A stretch of 64,000 nucleotides of DNA from Kaistia geumhonensis (GCF_030815145.1 NZ_JAUSWJ010000001.1:682001-746000), one strand, 5' to 3'; shown: positions 29,247 to 38,875, counted from the stretch's first letter. Made by a program: numbers and translations. The notes: generated from the sequence alone by a model not told the origin.

Positions 29247-29289
29247 ACCCTAGCACCATATTGAACGATGTTCAAAACAGTGCTAGGCA
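29247..29289. promoter_or_regulatory. Face-to-face promoter pair over the first TetR operator
   Basis: The palindrome 29261-29275 supplies a -35 element for both directions. Rightward: TTGAAC at 29261-29266, 17-bp spacer, TAGGCA at 29284-29289. Leftward: TTGAAC (complement of 29270-29275), 17-bp spacer, TAGGGT (complement of 29247-29252). The -10 elements are weak matches, but the symmetry is striking. Confidence 0.5.
29261..29275. promoter_or_regulatory. Operator palindrome 1, TetR type
   Basis: TTGAACGATGTTCAA, a perfect 6-bp inverted repeat with a 3-bp centre, located between the divergent TetR gene and the Aas-like gene. Confidence 0.8.
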
Positions 29290-29290
29290 A

Positions 29291-29305
29291 TTGAACATTG
29301 TTCAG
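29291..29305. promoter_or_regulatory. Operator palindrome 2, TetR type
   Basis: TTGAACATTGTTCAG, matching palindrome 1 in all but three positions and centred exactly 30 bp (about three helical turns) from it. It would cover the transcription start region of the rightward gene. Both copies are followed by the same GAACAG/AAACAG-like flank. Confidence 0.78.
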
Positions 29306-29352
29306 AACAGACTGTCCTTGCCACCGCGCAGAAACCGTTCGAGGCTCGATCC

Positions 29353-32300
29353 ATGGACGCCGCCCCCTCTTCCGCAGCCCCGCCCTCGCTGCTCCGCACG
29401 CGCGGATTCCTGCCGCTCTTCATCGTGCAGTGGTTCGGCGCGTTTGCCGACAACGCGCTCAAGAGCGCCTTCGGCTTCATGGTCGCCTATGGCGGTGCCG
29501 ACCTGTTCGGTCTCTCGCCGCAGGTTGCGGTGACGCTCGGCGGCGGCGTGTTCATGCTGCCCTTCTTCCTGTTCTCGGGCATTTCCGGACGCCTTTCCGA
29601 CTCGATCGACAAGCGCCTCGTCGTGCGCTGGACGCGGGTGGCCGAGGTCATCCTGGCGCTCGTCTCGTCGACGGCGATCGTCATCCATTCCGCGCCGCTC
29701 GCGCTGTTCGGCATGTTCCTCTACGCGGTGCAATCGACGATCTTCGGGCCGGCGAAGTATTCGATCCTGCCGCAGCTCGTGGAACGGCAACGGCTCGTGG
29801 CCGCCAACGCGCTGTTCGAGGGATCGACCTTCGTCGCGATCCTGCTCGGCACGCTGTTCGGCGGTCTCACGATCGGGCTGGGCGGTACCTGGATCGCGGT
29901 GGCCGGGCTCGTCGGAGCGGCGCTCGCTGGCGCTGTCGCGGCCTTCTTCGTTCCCCCTGCCCCGCCGGCGGCCGATGCGCCGCCCTTCCGCTTCTCCTTC
30001 GTGGAGGCCAATCGCGGCGCCTTCGCCGCCATCCGCCGGCGCAAATCGCTGTTCCTCGCCGTGCTCGGCATCTCGTGGTTCTGGATGATCGGCCTCGTCG
30101 TGATGTCGCTCTTCCCGGAATTCGCGAAGTCGACGCTGCGCGTGGACGAAGTGGTGGCCAATCTCCTCGTCGCGGCCTTCGTCGTCGGCATCGCGCTCGG
30201 CTCGGCGGCGACGAGCAAGCTGCTCGGCGGCCATATCTCGGCGCGGCACACGCCGATCGGCGGGCTCATCATGGCCCTGTTCATGATCGATCTCGCGCGC
30301 TCGGCCCCGGCGCTCGGCGGATTGCCCGGCGCCGACCTTCTCAGCGTCGTCGATTTCGCGACCTCGGCGGCTGGCCTGCGCGTGCTCCTCGACCTCGTGG
30401 GCATCGCCTTCGGCGGCGGACTCTTCACCGTGCCGCTCTATGCGCTGCTCCAGTCGCGCGCGGCGGAGAACGAGCGCTCGGCGGCGATCGCCGGCAACAA
30501 CATCATGAACGCGGCGCTGATGGTCGGCGGCACCATCGTTTCCGCCGCCCTCCTCGCCGCCGGCGTCACGACGCTGCAGCTACTGTTCTGGCTCGGCATC
30601 GCGAATATCGGCGCCGCGATCGTCTGCCTGCGCCTTATTCCCGACGAGGTCATCAAGGCCTTCGGACATCGCCTGCTGCAACTCTTCTTCGGCGCCCGCG
30701 TCGAGGGGCTTGAGAACTATGGCGAGGGCGAAGGCTCGGCCGTGGTCGTGGTGAACCACACCTCGTTCCTCGATGCCGTGCTGATCGGCTGCCTGCTGCC
30801 GGGCAGACCGGTGTTTGCGATCAATCGCTTCATCGCCGATCGCTGGTGGGTCAAGCCGGCTTTCCGCTTCTTCGATCTCGTTCCGGTCGATCCGACGAGC
30901 CCCTTCACCGTGCGCACCATGGTGAAGCTGGTGAAGGAAGGGCGGAGGCTCGTCATCTTCCCCGAGGGGCGGATCACCGTGACGGGCGCGCTCATGAAGG
31001 TCTATGACGGACCGGCGATGATCGCGGCGCTCGCCGGCGTGCCGGTCATCCCGCTGCGCATCGCCGGCGCGCAGTATTCGATCTTCTCGCGCCTCAAGGG
31101 CAAGGTGAAGCGTCGCCTGTTCCCGCGCATCCACCTGACCGTGCTGCCGCCGCGCACGATCGAACTGCCCGCCGGGCTCGTCGGCCGCCGGCGCCGCGCC
31201 GAGGCCGGGGCCCATCTGCAGGACATCATGACCGGGATGGTGTTCTCCACGAGCGAGCCGCGGCGCACGCTTTTCGAGAGCCTCGTCCATGCCCGCAGCC
31301 TCAACGGCGCCCGGCCCGTGCTGGAAGACGTCACGCGCTCGCCCGTCGGCTATCGCGAGATCATCCGCGGCGCCTTCGCGCTCGGCCGGCCGCTTGCCAA
31401 GCGGACCAGCGCCGGCGAGCGGGTGGGCGTGCTGCTGCCCAACACCATCGCGGCCGTCGTCACCTTCTTCGCCCTGCAGGCGGGGAGCCGGGTGCCGGCG
31501 ATGCTCAACTTCTCCGCCGGCCCGGCCGCGATCGATGCCGCGCGCCGGGCGGCCGAACTGAAGCTCGTCGTCACCTCGCGCCAGTTCGTCGAGAAGGGGC
31601 GGCTCCAGCCTCTGATCGGTGTGCTCGCCCCGTCGTGCACCATCCTCTATCTGGAGGACCTCCGCGACGAGATCGGCCCGTTCGCAAAGCTCCTTGCGCT
31701 CATCGGCGGGATCGCGCCGCTGTGGCTGAGCCGCCTCCGCTTCGGCCGGAACGGCGGCGCCGATGACGAGGCCGTCGTGCTGTTCACCTCGGGCTCGGAA
31801 GGCCTGCCGAAGGGCGTCTCGCTGAGCCATGCCGCGATCGAAGCCAATCGCCAGCAGATCTCGAGCGTCATCGACTTCTCGCGCGAGGATGTCGTCCTCA
31901 ACGCGCTACCGCTCTTCCATGCGTTCGGGCTGACGGCGGGCTGCCTGCTGCCGCTCTATTCGGGCGTGCGGCAGATGCTCTACCCCTCGCCGCTGCATTA
32001 CCGGATCGTTCCCGAGATCGCCTATGACGTGAACGCGACCATCCTCTTCGGCACCGACACCTTCCTCGCCGGCTATGCGCGGATGGCGCATCCCTATGAT
32101 TTCTACAGCGTGCGCTACATCTTCGCCGGCGCCGAGGCGGTGAAGGCGGAGACGCGCCGCCTCTACTCCGAAAAGTTCGGCCTGCGCATCCTCGAGGGCT
32201 ACGGCACCACCGAAACCGCGCCGGTGATCGCGATCAACACGCCGATGGCCAACCGGCCCGGCTCGGTCGGCCGTGTGCTGCCCGGCATCGAGCTGAGGCT

Positions 32301-32838
32301 GGAGCCCGTCGCGGGCATCGAGGAAGGCGGCAGGCTCCTCGTGCGCGGTCCCAATGTCATGCGCGGCTATCTCCGCGCCGAGGCACCGGGTCGGCTCGAG
32401 CCGCCGGCAGGTGGCTGGTACGATACCGGCGACATCGTCACGGTCGACGGCCGCGGCTTCGTTACCATCGCCGGGCGCGCCAAGCGCTTCGCCAAGGTTG
32501 GCGGCGAGATGGTGTCGCTGGCCGCCATCGAGACCCTGGCCGGAGAGTTCTGGCCGGACCATCCGAGCGCGGCGACCGCGGTCCCCCATGAGCGCAAGGG
32601 CGAGGAGATCGTGCTCGTGACCGAGCGGCCGCATCCCGAGCTCGGCGAACTGCAGCGCTTCGGCCGCGCCAAGGGCTTCTCGGAAATCCAGCTGCCGAAG
32701 TCGGTCGTCGCCGTCGAAAGATTGCCGCTGCTCGGCTCCGGCAAGGTCGATCTCGGCGCGCTGCGCGAACTCGCCCTTTCGGCGCAGGCCGGCGAAGGCG
32801 GCGGGGTGCCGTCCGCGGCCGTCGCCATCAATCCTTAA
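29353..32838 (+). CDS. Aas-like fusion: MFS lysophospholipid transporter, acyltransferase and acyl-ACP synthetase
   Basis: 1,161 aa, three fused modules. Residues about 10-430 are an MFS permease of the LplT type, with about twelve helices starting LPLFIVQWFGAFADNALKSA. Residues about 440-640 are a PlsC acyltransferase with the NHTSFLD catalytic motif (H-x4-D, near residue 468) and FPEGRITVTGA. Residues about 650-1,150 are an AMP-forming ligase with FTSGSEGLPKGVSLSH (about 811), EGYGTTETAPV and GWYDTGDIVTVD. The set matches LplT plus Aas of E. coli, which take up lysophospholipid and re-acylate it; membrane phospholipid repair or remodelling is the likely job. It is controlled by the divergent TetR regulator judging by the two operators. 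Confidence 0.92.
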   Translation: MDAAPSSAAPPSLLRTRGFLPLFIVQWFGAFADNALKSAFGFMVAYGGADLFGLSPQVAVTLGGGVFMLPFFLFSGISGRLSDSIDKRLVVRWTRVAEVILALVSSTAIVIHSAPLALFGMFLYAVQSTIFGPAKYSILPQLVERQRLVAANALFEGSTFVAILLGTLFGGLTIGLGGTWIAVAGLVGAALAGAVAAFFVPPAPPAADAPPFRFSFVEANRGAFAAIRRRKSLFLAVLGISWFWMIGLVVMSLFPEFAKSTLRVDEVVANLLVAAFVVGIALGSAATSKLLGGHISARHTPIGGLIMALFMIDLARSAPALGGLPGADLLSVVDFATSAAGLRVLLDLVGIAFGGGLFTVPLYALLQSRAAENERSAAIAGNNIMNAALMVGGTIVSAALLAAGVTTLQLLFWLGIANIGAAIVCLRLIPDEVIKAFGHRLLQLFFGARVEGLENYGEGEGSAVVVVNHTSFLDAVLIGCLLPGRPVFAINRFIADRWWVKPAFRFFDLVPVDPTSPFTVRTMVKLVKEGRRLVIFPEGRITVTGALMKVYDGPAMIAALAGVPVIPLRIAGAQYSIFSRLKGKVKRRLFPRIHLTVLPPRTIELPAGLVGRRRRAEAGAHLQDIMTGMVFSTSEPRRTLFESLVHARSLNGARPVLEDVTRSPVGYREIIRGAFALGRPLAKRTSAGERVGVLLPNTIAAVVTFFALQAGSRVPAMLNFSAGPAAIDAARRAAELKLVVTSRQFVEKGRLQPLIGVLAPSCTILYLEDLRDEIGPFAKLLALIGGIAPLWLSRLRFGRNGGADDEAVVLFTSGSEGLPKGVSLSHAAIEANRQQISSVIDFSREDVVLNALPLFHAFGLTAGCLLPLYSGVRQMLYPSPLHYRIVPEIAYDVNATILFGTDTFLAGYARMAHPYDFYSVRYIFAGAEAVKAETRRLYSEKFGLRILEGYGTTETAPVIAINTPMANRPGSVGRVLPGIELRLEPVAGIEEGGRLLVRGPNVMRGYLRAEAPGRLEPPAGGWYDTGDIVTVDGRGFVTIAGRAKRFAKVGGEMVSLAAIETLAGEFWPDHPSAATAVPHERKGEEIVLVTERPHPELGELQRFGRAKGFSEIQLPKSVVAVERLPLLGSGKVDLGALRELALSAQAGEGGGVPSAAVAINP

Positions 32839-32937
32839 TCCGTTGCACCCATAGTGCAGGAACCGAGCGTCCGGCCACCCGTCTCGACAGGGCGGATGGC
32901 CATCGCTAGAGTCAGTCTATTCGTGCTGGGGATTGCC

Positions 32938-33075
32938 ATGCGTATCGCTTTTGCTCTGATCGTCGCCACTTTCGCCCTCGTGGGCTGCCAGTCGAACCAG
33001 GAGCTCGGCTCGCCCGGGTCGTGCAATCAGGCGGGTTCGTCCGTCAGCGCCCCGGTGATGTGCCCGAACGGCTGA
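32938..33075 (+). CDS. Small putative lipoprotein
   Basis: 45 aa. A lipoprotein signal peptide MRIAFALIVATFALVGC ends in a lipobox LVGC, leaving a mature part of about 29 residues beginning CQSNQELG, with two further cysteines. The ATG at 32938 has TGGGGA six bases upstream. It is too short for family assignment and could be an entericidin-like or other small envelope lipoprotein. It lies about 100 nt after the Aas-like gene and is convergent with the TfoX-like gene. Confidence 0.62.
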   Translation: MRIAFALIVATFALVGCQSNQELGSPGSCNQAGSSVSAPVMCPNG

Positions 33076-33130
33076 ACCGAACGGCCCGAAACGCGCTCCG
33101 ACCCTGCATCGACGATGACCGGGCCGGACC

Positions 33131-33493
33131 TTATCGGGCCGACTTCCGCTTCCGCGCAGACGCGGGTTTTCCCGGTCCGGCGCGATGCGCGACGGCGACG
33201 GCTTCGAGAGCCCAGATGCGAAATTCCTCGGTGTCGTCCATCAGCCGCTCCGGCAAGCGCCAGTAGCTGAGCGAGACCGACTGTCCGGTCTTCTTTGCAT
33301 AGGTGAAGGGGCCGCATCCCTCGGCCTCGAAACGGGCGCGGGTCGCGTCGTCGCTCTTCAGATAGATCGCATCGTCGAGCACGAGCGCGAATATCAGCCC
33401 GTCGCGGAAAGCGCCGAGCCCGCCGAACATGCGCTTCAGCTCGACGCGGCCGACAGGCTCGAACAGTTCCTCGAGGAAGTCGCGGTCGGCCAT
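33131..33493 (-). CDS. TfoX/Sxy N-terminal domain protein
   Basis: 120 aa. The domain is recognised from FLEELFEPVGRVELKRMFGGLGAFRDGLIFALVLDD and YLKSDDATRARFEAEGCGPFTY, the pattern of TfoX N-terminal proteins; the C-terminal helix-hairpin-helix domain of full-length competence regulators is absent. The tail is Lys/Arg-rich (PGKPASARKRKSAR). The function of stand-alone forms is unknown. It is the last gene of the suf operon, 6 nt after tenA. Confidence 0.85.
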   Translation of the reverse strand: MADRDFLEELFEPVGRVELKRMFGGLGAFRDGLIFALVLDDAIYLKSDDATRARFEAEGCGPFTYAKKTGQSVSLSYWRLPERLMDDTEEFRIWALEAVAVAHRAGPGKPASARKRKSAR

Positions 33494-33499
33494 GACGCC

Positions 33500-34171
33500 T
33501 CACATCGATCCGTCGAGGCCCATCTGCCAGAAATCCGCCTCGAGCCGCACCGCCTCCTCGAACAGCGCGAGCAGCGCCGGATAGCGAGCTTCCGTCAGCG
33601 AGCGGGCGGCGAGGCGGTCGATCTGCGCCAGGCTGTCGAAAGCGAGCGCCTGATAGGATTCGCCCGCATATTCCGCGATCCACGCCGCATAGGGGTTGGC
33701 GCCGTCGTCGAGCCCCTGCCCGCGCGCCGCGAGCACCGCCCCGATCTCGGCATAACCGACGACACAGGGCGAGAGCGCGACCACGAGGTCCAGCATGTCA
33801 CCACGCAGGCCCGCCTCCTGCACGAAGCGCGTATAGGCGATGGTCGCCCGCGCCTGCCGCGTCGAGGCGACCGCGTCGGGAGAGAGACCCCACGAGGCGC
33901 AGAGGCGAAGGTGAAGCGAGGTCTCGTTGAGGATCGCGCCGATGCCGTCGGCCGCCTTGCGCATCTCGGCGAGATCCGGAGCCTTGTAGACACCGATCGC
34001 ATAGGCGCGCGCGAACTCGATCAGGAAGAGATAGTCCTGCACCAAATAGTGCTGGAAAGCCGGCTTCGGCAGCGACCCGTCGCCGAGCCCGCGCACGAAC
34101 TCATGGTCGATATAGGCGGACCAAGCCGACGCGGCGTCGCGCTTCAGCCGCTCGAACAGAACTGCGACCAT
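33500..34171 (-). CDS. tenA: TenA-family thiaminase II-like protein
   Basis: 223 aa helical protein. Recognised by LVQDYLFLIEFARAYAIGVYKA and the catalytic cysteine region VVALSPCVVGYAEIG, with the acidic C-terminal EAVRLEADFWQMGL. TenA hydrolyses aminopyrimidine breakdown products to HMP for thiamine salvage. Its position inside the suf operon, 6 nt after sufA, is unusual; the thiD gene is elsewhere at 15 kb. The usual reaction is assumed from the retained cysteine. Confidence 0.9.
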   Translation of the reverse strand: MVAVLFERLKRDAASAWSAYIDHEFVRGLGDGSLPKPAFQHYLVQDYLFLIEFARAYAIGVYKAPDLAEMRKAADGIGAILNETSLHLRLCASWGLSPDAVASTRQARATIAYTRFVQEAGLRGDMLDLVVALSPCVVGYAEIGAVLAARGQGLDDGANPYAAWIAEYAGESYQALAFDSLAQIDRLAARSLTEARYPALLALFEEAVRLEADFWQMGLDGSM

Positions 34172-34177
34172 CGACGA

Positions 34178-34561
34178 TCAGCCAGCGGCCGGAACGGGCG
34201 GCAGTTCGCCGGGCTTCAGCATCACCGATTCGCCGCAACCGCAGGCGGAGACCTCGTTGGGATTGCGGAAGACGAAGCCTGAGCGGAGCTTGGTGGTCTC
34301 GAAATCCATCGTCGTACCGATCAGGAACAGCACGGCCGAGGGATCGACGAATACGCTGACGCCATGCGCGTCGATGCGTTCGTCCTTCGGATCGGGCTCG
34401 GCGACCTTCAGCATGGTGTATTCCATGCCGGCGCAGCCGCCCTTCTTGACGCCGATCCTGAGGCCGGCGACCGGCTCGTCGCTGTCCTCGACGATCTCGC
34501 GGATGCGGTCGGCGGCGGCCTCGGTCAGCGACATGACGGCAAAGCGTGAACGGACGCCCAT
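34178..34561 (-). CDS. sufA: Iron-sulfur cluster assembly accessory protein SufA/IscA
   Basis: A-type carrier of Fe-S clusters. 127 aa from the ATG at 34561, which has GGAGAAA upstream. The three ligand cysteines are present: KKGGCAGMEYTM and SACGCGESVM. It lies 92 nt after the VOC gene in the suf operon and 6 nt before tenA. A frame extension to 34627 is ignored because it has no ribosome site. Confidence 0.95.
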   Translation of the reverse strand: MGVRSRFAVMSLTEAAADRIREIVEDSDEPVAGLRIGVKKGGCAGMEYTMLKVAEPDPKDERIDAHGVSVFVDPSAVLFLIGTTMDFETTKLRSGFVFRNPNEVSACGCGESVMLKPGELPPVPAAG

Positions 34562-34653
34562 CGGATTTCTCCACTTCCGCGACAGAGGTCGCGCTTCGTT
34601 TCGTGCCCTTAAGATCGGCGATCGCACCCGCTACCGCAAGATGCGGCGATTAC

Positions 34654-35094
34654 TCAGGAATTCCTCAAAGGATCGTTGGCCCAGATCCCGGGCGTCGCCA
34701 GTTCCACGACATGGCCGTCAGGATCGGCGAAATAGAGGCTGCGCCCGCCCTGCGGCCACACCATCTCCGCTGTGATCGCGACGCCAACCTCCTCGAGATG
34801 CCGCCGCCAGGCCTCGTAGTCGCCATCGGCGATGCGAAGCGCGAAATGCATCGGGCCGCTGCCGTCATGCGCCGGAATGCGGCCGCCGGGCAACTCGATA
34901 TCGGCAAGCGTGCCGCCACGGCGGAACACGAGGAGCACGCTCGACGGGCCGGCATCGAAGGCGGCAAAGCGGGGGTCGCCCTCGCCGACCATCAGCTTCA
35001 GACCGACGACGTCCCGATAGAAGGCGACGGCGCGCGCCATGTCGTCGACATAGAGCGCGGTCTCCAGAACACCGGAAATGCGCGGCGCGGGCAT
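34654..35094 (-). CDS. VOC-family (glyoxalase/bleomycin resistance-like) protein
   Basis: 146 aa with two beta-alpha-beta-beta-beta halves. Seen are VLETALYVDDMARAVAFYRDVVGL in the first half, MHFALRI and SLYFADPDGHVVELATPGIW in the second, giving one His and one Glu as possible metal ligands. The substrate is unknown. It is 10 nt after sufT, within the suf operon, so it is co-expressed with Fe-S assembly. The ATG at 35094 is the family start; the frame continues upstream inside sufT. Confidence 0.85.
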   Translation of the reverse strand: MPAPRISGVLETALYVDDMARAVAFYRDVVGLKLMVGEGDPRFAAFDAGPSSVLLVFRRGGTLADIELPGGRIPAHDGSGPMHFALRIADGDYEAWRRHLEEVGVAITAEMVWPQGGRSLYFADPDGHVVELATPGIWANDPLRNS

Positions 35095-35104
35095 GTCCGG
35101 ATCC

Positions 35105-35491
35105 TCAGTACCAGTCGAGCGCGACGCGCGCCTCGTCCGACATCCGGTCCTGCGACCAGGGCGGATCGAACACCATGGTGACGTCGACGCGCCCGATGCC
35201 GGGGATGGCGCCGACGGCGTTTTCGACCCAGCCCGGCATCTCACCGGCGACGGGGCAGCCCGGCGCCGTCAGCGTCATGTCGATGGCGACGTTGCGGTCG
35301 TCGTCGATGTCCACCTTGTAGATAAGGCCGAGTTCGTAGATGTCGGCCGGAATCTCCGGATCGTAGACCGTCTTGAGCGCGGCCACGATGTCGCCCGTCA
35401 GCCGCTCCAGCTCTTCCGGCGGGATGGCGCCGGGGGTCGCCAGCGGCAGCGCGGCCTCCGCCGCCTTCTCGTCCATGGTTTCGCTGGTCAT
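35105..35491 (-). CDS. sufT: SUF system assembly protein SufT/DUF59 (MIP18 family)
   Basis: 128 aa MIP18/PaaD-type protein. The DUF59 domain follows PPEELERLTGDIVAALKTVYDPEIPADIYELGLIY and contains the cysteine in LTAPGCPVAGEMPGW, then VTMVFDPPWSQDRMSDEAR. It works in Fe-S protein maturation and corresponds to the sufX gene of the Agrobacterium-type suf operon. It lies 43 nt after sufS. Confidence 0.93.
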   Translation of the reverse strand: MTSETMDEKAAEAALPLATPGAIPPEELERLTGDIVAALKTVYDPEIPADIYELGLIYKVDIDDDRNVAIDMTLTAPGCPVAGEMPGWVENAVGAIPGIGRVDVTMVFDPPWSQDRMSDEARVALDWY

Positions 35492-35534
35492 GGCTCTGTC
35501 CGATGCTTGGGGATCAATCGGGATCGATCGGGTG

Positions 35535-36785
35535 TCAGGAGAACAGGCGCTGCGCCTTCAGCAGCGCCTCGGCGAGCCGGTCGACCTCGCCGCGCGTGTT
35601 GTAGAGACCGAAGGATGCGCGGCAGGTGGCGGTGACGCCGAAGCGTTGCAAGAGTGGCTGGGCACAATGCGTTCCGGCGCGGACGGCGATGCCCTCGTGA
35701 TCCAGTACCGTCGCGATGTCGTGCGGATGCGCGCCCGCCATGTCGAACGCGACGATCGCGCCCTTGCCGCGCGCCGTTCCGTAGATGCGCAGGCTGTTGA
35801 TGGCCGAGAGCCTCTCATGGGCATAGGCGGCGAGGTCCGCCTCGTGCGCCGCGATCGCCTCCCGTCCAAGCGCATCGATATAGTCGAGCGAGGCGCCGAG
35901 CCCGATCGCCTCGACGATCGGCGGCGTGCCGGCCTCGAAGCGGTGCGGCGGCGCGGCATAAGTGACGAGATCCTCCGTCACGTCGCGGATCATCTCGCCG
36001 CCGCCGAGGAAAGGCGGCATCGCGGCGAGGAGATCCAGCTTGCCATAAAGCACGCCGATCCCGGTCGGGCCGTAGAGCTTGTGTCCGGTGATCGCATAGA
36101 AATCAGCGTCGATGTCACGGACGTCGACCGGCATGTGAACGGCGGCCTGGCTGCCGTCGATCAGCACCTTGGCGCCATGGGCATGCGCGATCCGCACGAC
36201 CTCCTTCACCGGCACGACCGTGCCCGTGACGTTGGACATATGCGTGATCGCAACGAGCCTGGTGCGCGGGCCGATCAGCTTCTCGAATTCTTCGATGAGG
36301 AACGTTCCGTCCTCGGCGACCGGCGCCCAACGGATGACGGCGCCCTTGCGCTCGCGCAGGAAATGCCAGGGGACGATGTTGGAATGGTGTTCGAGGATCG
36401 AGAGTACGATCTCGTCGCCCTCGCCGATCTCCCAGACGCCGAGCGAGGCTGCGACAAGGTTGATCGCCTCGGTCGACGACTTGGTGAAGATGATCTCGTC
36501 GACCGATCCGACATTCAGGAAGCGGCGCACCGTTTCCCGTGCCTTCTCATAGGCTTCCGTCGCGACGTTCGAGAGATGATGCAGCCCGCGATGGACGTTG
36601 GCATAGTCCTCGGAATAGGACTTCACCACCGCGTCCAGCATCGCCTTCGGCTTCTGGGCCGAGGCGCCGTTGTCGAGATAGACGAGCGGCTTGCCGTGGA
36701 TCATGCGCGACAGGATCGGGAAATCCCGCCGGACCGCCTCGACGTCATAGGCCGTGTTCGGCGTCGCGAAGGAAGACGCGCTCAT
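35535..36785 (-). CDS. sufS: Cysteine desulfurase SufS
   Basis: Group II cysteine desulfurase that provides sulfur to the SufBCD scaffold. 416 aa. Key features are PLVYLDNGASAQKPKAMLDA, the PLP lysine in YAITGHKLYGPTGIGVLYG and the persulfide cysteine in RAGTHCAQPLLQRFG. The start ATG at 36785 overlaps the sufD stop as ATGA, so the genes are coupled. A second, group I-type desulfurase is encoded at the operon head. Confidence 0.96.
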   Translation of the reverse strand: MSASSFATPNTAYDVEAVRRDFPILSRMIHGKPLVYLDNGASAQKPKAMLDAVVKSYSEDYANVHRGLHHLSNVATEAYEKARETVRRFLNVGSVDEIIFTKSSTEAINLVAASLGVWEIGEGDEIVLSILEHHSNIVPWHFLRERKGAVIRWAPVAEDGTFLIEEFEKLIGPRTRLVAITHMSNVTGTVVPVKEVVRIAHAHGAKVLIDGSQAAVHMPVDVRDIDADFYAITGHKLYGPTGIGVLYGKLDLLAAMPPFLGGGEMIRDVTEDLVTYAAPPHRFEAGTPPIVEAIGLGASLDYIDALGREAIAAHEADLAAYAHERLSAINSLRIYGTARGKGAIVAFDMAGAHPHDIATVLDHEGIAVRAGTHCAQPLLQRFGVTATCRASFGLYNTRGEVDRLAEALLKAQRLFS

Positions 36786-38095
36786 GGCGAGACCGTCCTT
36801 CCGCGCGACGCCAGCCACTCGCGCGCCACCACCTCGAAGGCCTCGCCGATCGCCTCGTCGCCGAGGCCCTCGATCGCTTCGGCGAGGAAGGCGGTGACGA
36901 GCAGTGTCTCCGCCTCGGCGCGAGGAATGCCGCGCGCCAGGAGGTAGAACAGCATGTCCTCGTCGATCTGGCCGCTGGTGGCGCCATGGGCGCACTGGAC
37001 GTCGTCGGCGAAGATCTCCAGCTCCGGCTTCACCGAGAAAGTCGCTTCCTCGGAGAGCAGCAGCCCCTGCGTCATCATCCGGCCGTCGGTCTTCTGCGCG
37101 CCCGGCCGCACGACGATGCGGCCCTGGAAGACGCCCTCCGCCCGGCCGTCCATGACGGCCTTGAAGAGTTCGCGGCTGGCGCCGTTCGGCACGGCGTGAT
37201 CGACGCCCAGCATGATATCGGAATGCTGGCGGCCGCCGATCATGGTGGCCCCGAACAGGCCGGCGCGGGCGAACTCGCCGCCGAAGCTCACGAAGCTCTG
37301 CGAGCGCGAAAGCGCGGCGCCGGTCATCAGGGTCAGATGGTCGAACTGCGACTCGGCTCCGATCGAGGCCGCGAGCGTCCCGATATGCACGGCCGACGCG
37401 CCTTCTGCCTGCAGCTTGGCCCACACGACCTTGGCACGATCGCCGATCACCGCCTCGGTCACGACATTCGCCTGATAGGCAGCGTCGACACCGGAGAAGG
37501 TCTCGATCAGCCGCAGCGAACCCCCGGCGCCGACGGAAACATGGTTCCGCACATAGGTCGCGACCGTGCCGGTCGTGACATGGGCGATCTCGACGGCGCG
37601 CGACAGATCGATGCCGGCCGGAACGTCGATTGTGACGCCGCCGGCCATCATGGCGGTATTGAGCGCCACCATCGCATCGTCGAGACGGCCGGCCTGTCCG
37701 CCGAGGCGCTCGTCGCCCTCGGCCAGCAGCCGCTCGGTCGCGGTCACGGCGACGCCATCGAGCCCGTCGAGATCGGAAAGGTCAGGCCGCCACACGCCGT
37801 CGACGATCACCAGCCGGGCGCGATCGAGGCCGGGCAGCGGATCGGCAGCAGGCTCCGACGCAGTCATGCCGCCCGCCGCGCGCGGCGGAACGGTCCGGAG
37901 AAGCGCGCGCAGATCGGTATAGCGCCACGGCTCGGTGCGGCGATGCGGCAGCCCCTTGGTCTGGAACGAGGCGAAGGCGCGCTCGCGGGCGGCCTTGACC
38001 ATATCGCTGCCGGGCAGGCTGTCGCGCGCCGCGGCGAAGTCCTCGGCGAGCGCGGTCTCGGCCTCGGTGCGGAAGCTGCGGAGTTCGGCGTTCAT
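36782..38095 (-). CDS. sufD: Fe-S cluster assembly protein SufD
   Basis: 437 aa beta-helix scaffold partner of SufB and SufC. Recognised by PHRRTEPWRYTDLRALL at the N-terminus and by the C-terminal QKTDGRMMTQGLLLSEEATF followed by PELEIFADDVQCAHGATSGQ, with AQKTDGRMM in place of the usual QKTD. The ATG at 38095 has GAGGG upstream. It is coupled to sufS and lies 7 nt after sufC. Confidence 0.95.
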   Translation of the reverse strand: MNAELRSFRTEAETALAEDFAAARDSLPGSDMVKAARERAFASFQTKGLPHRRTEPWRYTDLRALLRTVPPRAAGGMTASEPAADPLPGLDRARLVIVDGVWRPDLSDLDGLDGVAVTATERLLAEGDERLGGQAGRLDDAMVALNTAMMAGGVTIDVPAGIDLSRAVEIAHVTTGTVATYVRNHVSVGAGGSLRLIETFSGVDAAYQANVVTEAVIGDRAKVVWAKLQAEGASAVHIGTLAASIGAESQFDHLTLMTGAALSRSQSFVSFGGEFARAGLFGATMIGGRQHSDIMLGVDHAVPNGASRELFKAVMDGRAEGVFQGRIVVRPGAQKTDGRMMTQGLLLSEEATFSVKPELEIFADDVQCAHGATSGQIDEDMLFYLLARGIPRAEAETLLVTAFLAEAIEGLGDEAIGEAFEVVAREWLASRGRTVSP

Positions 38096-38102
38096 GATGC
38101 CC

Positions 38103-38852
<750 letters not shown>

Positions 38853-38875
38853 GGACGTTTCGTTCCTGGTCTTCG

